A stretch of DNA of 64,000 bases, taken from positions 189,961 to 253,960 of the forward strand of contig VZSE01002737.1 in NCBI GenBank assembly GCA_013398275.1, given 5' to 3'. Shown one piece after another: positions 35,987-48,400 of this stretch; the first letter of the stretch is position 1, and each line of letters opens with the position of its first letter. Under the pieces are notes generated by a model. It was given only the letters and a program-made list of their open reading frames with translations. It made no database searches and had not been told where the DNA came from. This DNA is from Promerops cafer (taxonomy: Eukaryota; Chordata; Aves; Passeriformes; Nectariniidae). The translations under genes were made by a program, and so were the position numbers.

Positions 35987-36555
35987 CAGCAAGAGGCATG
36001 GCTGAGCCAGAGAGAAGGACTGTCCCAAGCAGGGCTTGGACAGAGGCTAAAGGACCAGTCCCTGGGCCCATGACCAGGTATGGAAGAGATCCCATGTGAG
36101 ACTGATTAGGGCCATTGAGGATTATTGTGCCCTCAGAGCTCCTACAGCCCAGAGGAAACACGTGACCAATGAAGGAAAAGTGCCAGATTATTTTTGTCCC
36201 CCTTGAAGAGATTCTGTAATAGCATCCAGCTATATTGTTGCCATCTAATCATGGAAAAGGTGCTAATTGCCAGCTGATAATGAAAAGGTAACACAAAGGC
36301 ATGGTAGCAGATCTCTGAAGTGGGTCAGCAGTCAGCCTCTGTCTGTGCTGAAAGATGTAAATTCAATACTCACATCAAAGGATGCAGTCATGCACACAGC
36401 CAGCTAAACAAGCATTGGGCACCTCCTGACCATTCACATATTTCATGTCATGGGAAATACCAGGATGGAGAGGAAAAGTGGTTGGAGGGCTACATGCAAA
36501 CATTTTTATCTAACCTGGACCTTGTCTGAACCCAAATTCACAGCTGGCTTTGTCC

Positions 36556-36616
36556 ATAAACATAATTTATAAAAGCATTATAATTTATTGTTATAAACAT
36601 AATTTATAAAAGCATT
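36556..36616. repeat. Tandem duplication, 24-bp identical copies
   Basis: A 24-bp AT-rich segment at 36,556-36,579 recurs exactly at 36,593-36,616, a period of 37 bp. The exact identity of the copies suggests a recent slippage or duplication event. Confidence 0.85.
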
Positions 36617-37840
36617 TAATAATCTAAGTGTGCATGAATAAAATTTGCAGCGAGGCTTAATCAGCTCCTTAAAAGTTAGAAATATTATATAGGAATATAT
36701 TTGAGAGTCTTCGTGTATTGAGATAGATTTAGAAGCCACACACATCCCCAGGGCTGGGGTCACAGAGGCTGTCTGTAAAGCAGAGATGATAATGTTTATC
36801 CTCTTCCTGACACATGCCTCCCAGAGTCTCACTGCCTGCTTTCCATCATCAGGGCAGAGACCATCACTCACTCTATGTGTGTATATGTACACTGAAATAT
36901 AGATATATCAATATAGAAAGGAGCAGAGCTGGTGTTGTAATTTGGCTGCTCTGGCAATAGAAACTGGATTATCATTGCTCTTGATTTTGGTACTTATGTA
37001 TGTGTGTGTATAAAAATAATAATAATATAAAAGACACATTCTGCCACTTAAAGTGCCTTACATCTTTATTATGCATATCTGTGGGGAAGGAAGGCAAACA
37101 CTTCCACTAAGCAATGCCAGAAAGGATTTTGAGCAAAATATGAAGGGCAGATTCCTCCTGCTGCAATACAAGTTAGGAAACCCTTGTTCCTTCGCTGGCT
37201 TGCAAACTAGAAAAATAGTCAGTTTAGAAGTGATTTCTTTGTTTCTGTTTTAGTTTTTTGCTTGAGCAGAAGAAAATATTGAGTTTCTCTTCAAGCCTGC
37301 TAGGACCTAAGGCTACCACGGGACCACAGGCATGTTTAACCTGGTTTGAGCTGACCAGCCATGCTCCAACCTGTCACTCTCTAAAAAGGATAAAGTAAAA
37401 CTTGTAGCCTCAGCAGGTGACATCTTCAAGCTTTGTAGATGTAGGCATTGCAGCATAACAGCACTTTGTTAATGATAACTCTCACAGAGGGAAGCATCAT
37501 ATAAGGCAAATATTTTTGCAGCTCATAGCAACTGTATGTAATGGCTGCCACTTATATTGTACCAAAATTCCTCACCTGATATTTTTCATATACAATTTTT
37601 ATGAAACATTTATTTCTTAAGAACACCTCTCTGCAGCTGAACATAGGAACTACGGGGCTCCCACCAGAGTGTGGATCACAGGTAATGTGATGACACTTGG
37701 CAGGTCTCTCTTCCTTGTCCTGGAAAACTCAGGGTCTGAAGTCTGGGAATAGTCTTGTACTGAAGTCCAGTGAGAGGCATTATAACTCAACACATAACCA
37801 AACCAATATCCTTCAAAAAGTAGTGAAAATACAGTTATAT

Positions 37841-37901
37841 TAGGGGTCAGCAAACTTATCTGGAGGACTGCTAAATCCAAACCACAGCCCACTGCTGCCT
37901 A
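37841..37901. mobile_element. Possible end of a hAT-type DNA transposon
   Basis: TAGGGGTCAGCAAACT resembles the terminal inverted repeat 'CAGGGGTCAGCAAACT' seen in several vertebrate hAT/Charlie non-autonomous elements. The following 45 bp (CTAAATCCAAACCACAGCCC) loosely resemble the 'GGCCCGC'-type continuation. I did not find the partner inverted repeat or an 8-bp target duplication, so this may be chance. Confidence 0.25.
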
Positions 37902-39779
37902 ACCATTAAAAGCACCCGAGGCAGAGGGCTTGCCAGGATGGTGTTTCATACTCGTATTTCAATTTACCCTTCACTGTACTCAAGGAAAATAGAGGTCCTT
38001 TTGTGAAAAGCTGAGCACAGCTCTTGCCAGCTGATGGGAAATGCACATGGAGGGACTTATGTGGCAGAGCTCCTGCCTGTGAATCACAAAGACCTGAGAG
38101 GATTAGTGCTTCAGACCGAGAAATGTGCACAGCAGTAGGTCTTGGCCCTGGATGGGAGAGTCCAGCAATTACTCACTCTTGCTCTGTTTTCTGGACACTA
38201 CATATAAGCAGGCAAAGCAGCAAACAAAACCAAACAAATAAAACAAATTCAGAGACTTTATAAGAAAGTAGACCTGGCATAGAATTAATGTACTGTGCTA
38301 TAATACTCCTTGATCATAAATCTAAATGCCAACTAAAGGGTATTGTTGTTCTGGATGAAAACAAAGTATATTTATCTAAAAGACACCAAGGCAGACAAAT
38401 CCACTGTATTTGTGGTTGAGAAGCACATTTCTAGCCTCCAATTTAAATGGAATCGGAACCATTTAATCTGTTCTTTATACTGCCATCAGCCTGGGCTTCC
38501 GGAGGTATTTTCAGCAAGCATTAGTTTTCAGACACAGACATATCTATGATTTATTTATATGGGACTGAATCAGAAAATATTTAGCTCAAAACAAGGAAAC
38601 AAGCCCTGCTGTCCATGGAAATTTTGTTTTCAGAATAATTACAAGGTTTCAAGAGCCTGTTCATTTAAATGGCTAATTTGTATTAGAGAAATCTGGCTTT
38701 GAATAATATTAAGAGAATCATCTGAGTGGAAGTAAAATTACTCTTCATAGTAAAGAGCCATCAAGCCATCATTTCCATTTTCTAAAAAGCCATTTAAGTA
38801 TTTTTACACTGTTATGACCAGACAACATATCACATCTGGATTTTAGGAGATTGCGCTGCATAGGCCAAAAAAATCAAAGTGGAAGCATATTTTTCAGATC
38901 ATAAAAATATATCTACTTCTAAGAGTAGTATACTCAGTCCAGTTTCAGACACAGGGCACAAGTTGGATGCAAGATGGGTTGTAAAGTTTTTTGATGGCTT
39001 TGCACAGTGCTCACCACGGAAATGAGGGGCTGTGCCTTCTTTTGAGGAATGAGATACTGCCCAGTATCTTTTTCTTCTTCTTCAATTCACATCTGTGAGA
39101 ATGTGCTGCTCTAATTTAGTGACTTAGGTGGAGGTATTAGAAGAGTAGAAAACAGTCATTGTAAACCTCATTAAAATTACTCAGATCCAAGGTCTGGTAG
39201 TCATGAGAGTATAAAACAAATAAAGAGGAAAATGCTGTTAAAATTGAAGAAATTAAAATCATGCAACTTTCTGGTTTTCCATGATTTTGCAAGGATGATC
39301 CCCCATCGGACTCAGATTCCACCTATTTATAATAACTACCACAGCCATAAAAACAAATTTTCAAACTCTTCTTTGTGTCTCCTTCACCCCCCTAAGGTAA
39401 TACCTTTTAAAACCCTCCCAGTGTTTATCAGACCTGATCAGAGAGGACAATGCTAAGATATTGTGGAGGCCTGTTACCCTATGCTGTTAAGCAAAGCATC
39501 TATACTTTTATAATGCCTAAATCTTCAAAAGTTTCAAAATACAGCAGAGCTCTGTAAATAGCAATAATAACCAGAATGGGTTTAACTGCTTGTGGCTGAA
39601 AATGAGGTAATTTCATCAAATTTACAGAAAAGTGTTTGGGTTGTGATTACACTTTTGTGCTATTTTATGTAAATACAACAGTTGCTGAGGCCACACCAAT
39701 TTTTCCAGATATGTTTCTGCTGAGGGCACAAAGACTCTTTTCCATAGTCCTCCACACTACACGTATGTCCCTGAGCCTG
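37902..39779. other. Non-coding unique DNA, no gene seen
   Basis: Short frames only (up to 80 codons) and no recognisable repeats. Confidence 0.6.
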
Positions 39780-40110
39780 CAGCATACATAAATTATAACA
39801 ATAATCTATACTTATTTCACATTTTATTTAAAAGGCCTCATAATTAAATTATTTCTTGAAGCTAATATAGTCTTAGTGGGAGAGAATAAAAATTTCTTAT
39901 TAATTTTATTAGGAGCTGATTAAATATTTACCAAAATGCACTTCTGACAAAGCTAATTAGAAATGCTATTAAAAAAAACCCTCAGATAGATGTTTATTAA
40001 ATATTTAAATGTCTGGAATAAAGAATTTAAAAACTGCATTTAAAAATTACTTTGATAAAAAAAGTGAAATTTTAAAACCAAAATAAACCCTCTGAATAAT
40101 AAACACATTT
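39780..40110. promoter_or_regulatory. AT-rich block dense in homeodomain cores
   Basis: About 330 bp of very AT-rich DNA contains repeated ATTA/TAAT cores. These include the palindrome CTAATTAG at 39,953-39,960 and several ATTTAAAT/AATATTTA blocks. Candidate readings are a homeodomain-bound enhancer, a matrix-attachment-like AT-rich region, or plain AT-rich drift. The motif count is raised by base composition alone, so confidence is low. Confidence 0.2.
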
Positions 40111-41735
40111 CTCACGACCCCAATACATTTGTGAGCATTTTTCTGTAATAGCTTTGCAACACAGGCTTTTCATGATGCTGAAATTCTCATATTTTCTGTG
40201 GAAAATCTACAGTGGTTTTGTGTAGCCAATATTTTTTTGTAACTGATTCAAACTGCATTTGCTCAGGTGAAAGTTAAATTCAGATCACAGCAGTGCCCTC
40301 ATGAAGTCACATCACTTTATTTACTATCACAGACAGATCTAACCATGGACTAAAAACATTTACTGAGCCAAAATCAATTTTTCTCATGTTTGCTGCCCCT
40401 CAAATGTCTCTATGAGCATGAATAGCTCCATTTCAAAGGCAGATTCCTTGGAGGAAAGGGAATGCAAACATGAGCATCATTCCCATGCTCAGTCTTCTCC
40501 TTCCTCTCCCAGCAGCATCAGAGGAACGTGATTGGTGCTGAGGCTTCTGCATTACCAAGCAGCAGGACATAGTCAGTTTTGGGGTGGAAGCTGTTGATCT
40601 TGTGTTCTGTTTTAAGAACATTTAACATTCCTACAATGTTGAGAAATTACCCTTCTGAGGGAACCATGTATGTGTTCCAGGGTAGGGGAGCAGTGGAGTG
40701 CTGTTCCCTATTCCCCTTCCAGAGGGATAGCTCTTCATTTAAGCTTTTCCTGGTACTTTGCACGAAGAGGTGGAAATTTAATTCTCCCTGCTCCTGTTCA
40801 GTGCATTGTGCAGTTGAATAGTCTCTTTTTCTGCCTACGGGTGGTTGCATGAAGGCAACCTCACCATTCAGCAGTAAGGAAATGGGCCACATCACATAAA
40901 AATTAGTCACTGAGATGAGAGTAGGATGATTTTCCCAGATTCCTGGGAAATTATGGGATTCAAGGGATTATGGGTCAAAACAATCTTGTTTTGCAGCAAT
41001 CTCAGAGTCCCTACTGTACATGATTCCTGAGGTCTTTTTGATGAGTGAGGAGCAGTCAGGAAATTCCCTGATGTCACTTTGGACAAAATTGATTACTTTG
41101 CCTTCAGGCATTGCTGCTATATCTTTAATCATGTGGTGTTTCATCTACAGTCTTTGAAGAACAATGCTAACTGACCAAACTTTATTTTATAAAGTGCATG
41201 GAGGTGTCAGACAAGCCAGCACTCCCATGTGCACCCTTTTCTAAATCTCACCTAACCCCAGGGTAGCCGGGAGAAAAGGCGAAGAGTTTTGGAAAACAGT
41301 GCAAAACATAGCCTGGCTACTTCAGAGAACAAGAAGGGGGAAATATACTTGGTTTGCCCCTTTGAATTATGTCCTAACAACCATTTCATAGGGAATTCCT
41401 TTGAAGATGACACTTGAAATTTGGCTGAGCTGCTTCCCTTTTTTCCCTTGCTCTCTTATGCATATAGCAGTGATATGCATCTTACAGCTCCCAGGAAATT
41501 TCTTCCACATTTGGTTATAGGTTTTGAAAAATCGTTCTGTGCAGAGATGCAATCAAAACTTGTTAAAAGCCCAGAGACCCTGTCTGCAGTGAAATCTTCC
41601 TACCTGGGTCTGCAGAGAGAGAGCAGGGCTTTCTCTTCAGCATCTTCTCTTTCTTTCGCAAGGGAGGGAGTTTAGTGGCAGAGCCTCAGAGGGACTCTGC
41701 AGGACCCCGGGCTGTTCTGAATTGTGGTGCAGCTC
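40111..41735. other. Non-coding unique DNA, no gene seen
   Basis: Frames of at most 87 codons, none recognisable. No repeat family seen. Confidence 0.6.
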
Positions 41736-42248
41736 TCACTCCCTTTCCTTTACTTTTTTTCCCTGCCAAGAGTGCAGAAAGACACGGGAAGTTGAGCCTC
41801 TGTGCCCAGGCTCCAGCCCTCCTGAGTGCATGATAAATTCCTGTCTGGTCCTGTGTGTGAGCTGATGCTGGGCTGAGCACAGACTGGACAGCAGAGATCC
41901 CCCCTCAGGTCTTGTACAACAGCAGGAGCACAGCAGTGAGGAAGCTTGCAGGGGGAGAACAGGGCAAGGATGCAGAGAAACTGGGAAGAGATTGGGGCTG
42001 TCAACAGGAGGCAGAAGGCAGCAGAAGAGGAGAAAGAATTGAACAACAGAGATGTGTAACTGCAGGAGAAAACCATAAACAGGAGATGAAAGACAGGGGC
42101 AAGGAAGCAGCAGAGGTAGATATGAGAGGACTGGGAATGAAGGCAGGCTGTAGATGCAGGGACTGAAGGATTTGCAGCCCCTGGTAAATCCCATCCTGCA
42201 CAACCTGGAGCTGAACTCCAATAGCTGTGAGAAAAAAGAAAAGTTCAC
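41736..42248. other. Purine-rich tract (plus strand) holding the longest ORF
   Basis: From about 41,890 to 42,180 the plus strand is strongly purine-rich. Its complement therefore lacks stop codons and shows a 170-codon minus-strand frame at 41,736-42,248, the longest in the window. The predicted peptide is Ser/Leu/Cys/Pro-rich with hydrophobic runs and no recognisable domain. Frames of 108, 84 and 66 codons overlap it, which argues for composition rather than selection. The right edge (about 42,155-42,215: GGACTGAAGGATTTGCAGCC and on) faintly resembles a repeated phrase in avian retroviral-type repeats, so the tract may be old retroelement DNA. Confidence 0.35.
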
Positions 42249-45200
42249 ATATAATTTTTCCTATCCTTTATTTTATAACTAAACAAGCATGGTACCTGGG
42301 TAATCCAAGAATGGTCCCTTATAGAAAAGGAGTTACACAGAAAAACAGAGTGAAGATACTGGTTATGTGACAGTTCTGAACTGTTACTATTATAAAATCA
42401 GAGCTGATAAGAGAAAGAGGGGCCTAAGTAAAGAAAAAAAGGAATAAAAAGAAGATAGAAAACAATAGACTTAATGGAACAGAAATGCTGTGAAGATAAG
42501 AAGTCAGAATGAAATTGAGAGATGAAAGAAACAAAGATAGCAATGAAGGAAGATGCTAGAATAGCATTTCCCAAAATTTCTGAAAGCATGAGTGTGTTTG
42601 CTCTCATCTGTCTCTGTATGACCTCCAGTGGGTCAAGACACCTGGTAAAACATTTTTGGTGTTGTAATAGCAGCAAGGACCTTCATTAATGAGATTATTA
42701 GTCATACAGGTATATAACTGTACAAAAACAGTAGTAATAAGAGCAAAAATATAAATAAGTAAATAAAATCTCAGGCATGGAAGACTCAAGCTGCTTGCCT
42801 GAAGAGCTGAAGAATGCACCTAGTTCAGCCACAGAGTGGTAGTGTAAAATGAATTAATTACAGCAAGTACTCCCTAGCCATAATTTTGTCCCTAATGTAC
42901 AAGGTCACTGCCTAATCCTGCTCTGGGAGAGCAAACCCAATCCTCACTCCACCCATATTCATACAGTAAGATGATTTCTGATTCAGAGCATTTGGCTTTA
43001 AAATAAGCCTTGAACATGTCTGGAAATCCCTTGTGAGCCTCCTACAATACATGGCCTCTTTGTACCTCAGTGGCCTTTCTTGTGCTTCAAGACCCAAAGT
43101 TTCTGATCTGGGAAACATCATCATTTACACACTTGTGTGCTGCTGTCTTTAGCCCGTGAGCTGTGATGGGGTTTTGCTCAGTAACAGAAAAATACAGGAG
43201 CCAGGACCTTGGAGTGATGATCAATAAGTAGATACCACCCTTTACCTCATGGTAGGGCACCCTCAAGGAATGGAAAGGTTTGGACTTGAATCTGTGCTCC
43301 TGGTCAAAACTATGTATGCAAATTCTTGAACCTCATTAAAATTGTAAAACAACCACTTGATTTTTCTGATGATAAAATCTCAGAGATGCAGTTTCACAAC
43401 CAATTAAAATAACACAAGTAATGAAACAGAAATATGCTAATTGCATGTCATAAAAGTATGCATTTTATGTTGCCTATTTCCTCTCCATAAAAATGTACAT
43501 ATTTATCTCTTTTCAGTAAGCACAAAATGAAAAACAAACTTCATCCTTATCTGGAAATAAATATTAAAACTAGATATCAGCTTTATTGGATGCAAATTTA
43601 CTTAGCTTCTTCATCTCAAGTGACTTTTAAATGAAGGGACATTCAACCAAGAGTCATTGAAGGCAAAAGGATCATTGATCAGCTGAGCTTTCCATGGACC
43701 TCCAACCTTGATCCTAATATCTGTGTACCCTCTAGGCATCTGTATGTCTAGCAGCATAACATTACGACAAAGAATTTTGGTTTACTTTCACATTAGAAAA
43801 AATAGAGCAAATACTGTCCACTGAATTTTTTCAACATTTTTCAGCTGTTGAGGAGAGAGACATTATGTGTCTGAATGACATTAGGACAGCAAACATTATG
43901 CAAAAAGGAAAAGGAAACTCCCACCCTATATTTGACAGTCAATTCCAATTACTAAAATTAAAACCTAGACTATTGGTTTTGGCACTTTGTTTTTCCCTCT
44001 CCTCGTAACTCTTTAATTTTAGTGAGCAGAACAACAACATTGTATGTTAAGAACAGGCTCAAGGCCAAAGTTCCTGACTTTCCATATGGCTGAAACGCTG
44101 CTGGAACTGGCTGTGGGTGACCTGTCAGGAACATCTGTGGGGTGTCCTGGGGGACTTGCACATACCTATGACTCAGAGCTGCCATGTGGCCGTGAGTGAA
44201 ACACAGACCTTTAATTTTAGAAGTATTAGAATAGGGCCAGAATCACAAGGCATTGATTGATACCTGCTGCTGTCTCTGCACTGACTGCAGTGGAAGATGA
44301 TGACTCAGAAAAAAAAAATAAAAAGCATAAACTTCTACTTTATACATATCATGACATCAATATTTTAGAAGTCCTGAATAAATTGCTCCTTGGCTGGTTC
44401 AGGCTTATAGCTAACTTTTTATAATTAAATCCTTTATTCTAAATGTGCAGCAAAGCAATTCACCCATGCTAAGGAGGGAAAGCCAGGTGTCTGTACCTCG
44501 CTCTCACTGTTGCAGCATTTCAGCCTAGGTGTATATCTTGCACCATTATTTACAGGTCTGTTTCTTTTGCCACTGTGATCTCCCAGTTCCAAACCAACTG
44601 CAGCTGGGAGACCCCACAGCATGACTTCCTCACATGACTTGCCAGAAATCCAGCTATTCAGTGTAGAAATTCAAACTGGTCACTTGAGGAGTCTCCAGTA
44701 CAGAGGATCACAGGAGAGCCAGGACAGAAAGGGTTCTTGAGAGCCCAAGGATGATGGAGGAATTCTTCAGGATAGAGTTTAGAAATAAAGAAAAGGTGGG
44801 TGGGTGCTTGCCCTTGCAGCTACACGCCAAGCAATTTCCATCCAACATCCTTTCTACCTTCTCTTCCTGCAAACCCAAGTTTCTTGTTCCTCCATACCTG
44901 AGATAAGCTTGCTTGCACACACCACTGAGGTCACAGCAGAAAATTAACAGTCCCTGATGAGAGCACAGGAATTAATTGAACTGTTATCATTGAGCATCTC
45001 AGCCCACTCTTCCCTCGATTTAAATGAGTGCGTTGCAGCCAGGTTATTGAAATACAGATTATCAAAAGGCTTTCCCTTTGTGTATATGCACCACTGAATC
45101 ACACAGAAAGACAAAGCAGCTGCCATTGCCGCTGCTGTAGGAACTGCACTTGCTAAAGCTTTCTGGAAAAGGCAAAAATCAGAAATCTTTTTGTCCCCTC

Positions 45201-45387
45201 CATCCATAAAATGGGGACAAAGTTATATTGCACAAGAGAAGGTGACAGGAAGGAGATCTCTGCAAGAGCCCATATTAGTCTAATTCAGCTATTTTATCCA
45301 TCAGAAAAATCTCCTCATAAAAGCTGTCAACTAGAAAGCTGTCACAGGAGCCACAGCAGGCAACTGACTGCCCAGAAGTGGCTTTTG

Positions 45388-45407
45388 TCCATGCATGCAT
45401 GCATGGA
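45388..45407. repeat. (ATGC)n repeat forming a 20-bp palindrome
   Basis: Three and a half ATGC units bounded by TCC and GGA give a perfect 20-bp self-complementary sequence. The palindrome is a by-product of the self-complementary repeat unit. Confidence 0.85.
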
Positions 45408-48400
45408 TCCTCCTCTTCTGTAGCAGAGAAGGTCACACATTGGTCTGCAGACCAGCTTCTACACAGTGCTGGGAAGCAGGTCAAGTAAATAACTTGCATT
45501 TGTAGCATTTATTTCCTAAAGTCCTGAAAAAGATGTGGTTATTTTCTCAAAACAGGTGGCAGCCTAAAGGGTAGAAAACTGAATCCCTGGTCAATCTTGC
45601 ATTTCTAAGCCCTCGGGGCAGACTGTGCAACCAGAGATTTGGAAAGAACCCCCATCACTCCTGGTGTCAGAGAGATCCAAACAATGGAGACAGTGACCTG
45701 CTGGTTTGGCTTTGGACAGGAGGGACAAAATGAAGTGTTTTAACTCATTTCTACTATGTAACCTGGAAAAAAGGTATTAAGAACGAAAAATTCAGTGCAG
45801 GAAATTACAGGTCTGTTTCTTTGAAAATCCAGCACAGCCTGCTCCTAAAACATCTGACCCTGTAGTGCTTAAGAGGTGTTAGAAAGTGGGAAACAGGAGG
45901 AAACTGGAAGATCAAGACCAAAGTCAGACACGTGGCACAGATGTGTTAACAAAAACAGTGTTTCTTGGCTGTAATTCAAAATTTTATATTCAGTCATACT
46001 GGCTCTTAAATGACAACTTTAATTTCTTTAGCATGCCAACATTATTTTCACAGACTTTTCCGTCAACATTTTTTTTTTATTTTTATTTTTACAAGTTATT
46101 AAGTACAGGGCTTTAAAAATAGCAAGTGGTATAAATTTTTAATAGCTCTATGCCGTAGCTGAATATAAACTAATAAATCTGTTATTATTTATTGCCTTAC
46201 TTTTATTTCCATGCAAAAGCCCCAGTCCTGTAACTGCCTCTAGAGGTGTATTAAGGCAATCTGAGATCTTAGATACAGCATCAAGCTGGATATGGTCCCA
46301 CCTAACTCTAACCTTTCTGAGTTCAGCTGAGCTCATAGACTATCTTTTCTAGATAGGTATTAAGTCATTGCCTTGAATTTAGAATCGAAATAACAGCATC
46401 AATAAAAAACAGGAAAGCAAAAAAAAAAAAAATCAGTATTCACAATTATTAATATTTATTTAAAAATGAAACCTCAGACTGGACTTAAACTTTCGACATT
46501 TATTTTGATAGGTCTCCTTCAAAGGGATATCTCTGTGAACTAAAAGAGCCACAAGGAGGAGTAGGTAATTTATAAAAGTAGGCAGGACTTTGGTTTTTTT
46601 ATCAAGAACATGCATGACTGAAAACTGTATCCAAACCCAAAATATTTAACTTCACAGGCAAGGGTGATGTCAAACATTAACTTCCCACCGATGGGTCCTA
46701 ATTTTGGAAATTAATTGTTGCCTTCAGTACAGGTATTAAAAAGGTAGATAAATAGTCCAGTGTCTCCCATGATTAGTCTCTACAGTTTTTTTTATTGTGA
46801 GTCTTTCAGTCAGCCAGCTGGTTTCTTTGCTCTTCACTGAATCCAGCAGGAATTTTGCTTGCACCAGAAATTTAGAAACTGAACAGAAAGGAAGAAATTC
46901 ATTGTCATAGGACATAGCAAATACACTTGCTAAAACTTAAGACTATAGCAAATACTAGACAGCTTAAAGAAATTTTGAGGAAATTGTAACTATTCTCCCT
47001 GGACAAGTGACATTTTTTACACTTATATCAGTGTTCAGAACTGAACAAATATTCTCAGAAGTCAGACATACAGGGCACCTCACCATTAATACCCAGAGTC
47101 ACCCTGCTGGTTTATACCTGGTCTTCTCAAACAGTTCCTGAGATCATCTCCTGGCTGTTTCACAATGCCAGGACACGAAATGGCCACTCCCAGAGGTGTG
47201 CTAAGCCACTGTTACATCCATAGGTACTCAGCTCCCCTCCCCTTCCCACTAACTCACAACAAAAAACCCAGTGCAAGCAGCACTTAGCTCATGTCATGCT
47301 TTAGTTTGTGTGAGAGGGGATTATTTTTCGTTCTTGATCACTTAGCTGTTGATTCCACAATATAGGATACATGATCAGGAGGAAGATAGCCATATAGGCA
47401 TCTTCACAAAAATCTTGAATGATAAAAAAAGACATGCTAAACACCCTAATGTGCATAAAAGGCAGTAATTTCACTCCCCTCATAACCTATCACAGATAGT
47501 CCCAGTCAAATACCCATTCAATGTATTCAAGTGAACAAACACTGCCTAGTGAATAGGAAGCATCGTTCAGTCTGAATTCAGACTTTTTTTTTGTTTGTTT
47601 ATGATTAGTTCACAAGCTTTATTTTACTTGGTTGAATGTAATTAATATTTCAATGCCAGACTTAAGAATTTCTGCAAAGAGGTCTTTATCCCCACTTTTC
47701 TCTTTGCACTTTGTTGTGACTCCTCAGCACTGAAATGTGTTGACCTGTATAAAGATCAGAAGTACTTTTTTTTTTTTCCTTTCTGTGTCCCAAAGACTTG
47801 AGTTTAATTTGTACTTCCAGGTTTATGCAGTAATATTTATTCAATTCTGCTTGAGTTCTCATTTTGTCCAGCCAAGACCTTTTGTGCTTAAAATTCACTC
47901 TTTTTATGAAGAAATATATCTGGAAAGCAAATATAAAAAAGAACAATAAATGCACAGACAACCTTTATACAGCTCTTCACAATCTGAATCTCCTGCTCCG
48001 GCTTTGCTCACAGGATCTGAGAAATTTGGGTATTTTATTCCTCTATTCTTCCCCTTAACCTGCAATGAGTTAAAAAGAAAATCACACTTTCCCTAAGGCA
48101 TTGGTTAACAGGGCACACACCAGCAAAGTGGGATTGTAATTTACTGCCTCTTTTAAGCCACCAGGAAATGTCAATGCATTTGTAGTCCCACAAAATTAAG
48201 GAAGTCTGTACACAGTGAGCCCACTTCTATATATAGCTCCCTCACTCATCATCCACAGATGGCACATTTGAGATGACGAACATTGTAAAAACACTGAGCC
48301 ACTATGTTTATCTAAAACATGTATTTTTAATTACATACTACATTCCAGGTTTATTCACAGCTTTCACAGTCAGGAAGGAATAATTTGTTTACACTTGACT

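Larger units (their letters stand above)
32421..37840. other. Non-coding unique DNA, no gene seen
   Basis: No supportable exon. A GC-richer patch runs from about 35,640 to 36,150 and contains a G-quadruplex motif. A 37-bp-period duplication lies at 36,556-36,616. The stretch 36,180-36,310 looks like complex unique sequence with GCTAATTG and CAGCTG motifs but nothing definable. AT-rich simple sequence lies near 36,995-37,030. Confidence 0.6.

Noticed and set aside
41736..42248. A 170-codon minus-strand ORF, the longest in the window, as a gene
   Set aside because: The strand is pyrimidine-rich, overlapping frames are also open, the peptide is low-information Ser/Leu/Cys/Pro, and no domain, splice structure or promoter supports it.
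45192..45222. MIR tail fragment (CATAAAATGGGGACAAAG phrase)
   Set aside because: Only about 30 bp resemble the MIR 'CTGTAAAATGGGGATAA' tail and the upstream core is missing.
45388..45407. 20-bp perfect palindrome as a binding site
   Set aside because: It follows automatically from the self-complementary ATGC microsatellite unit.
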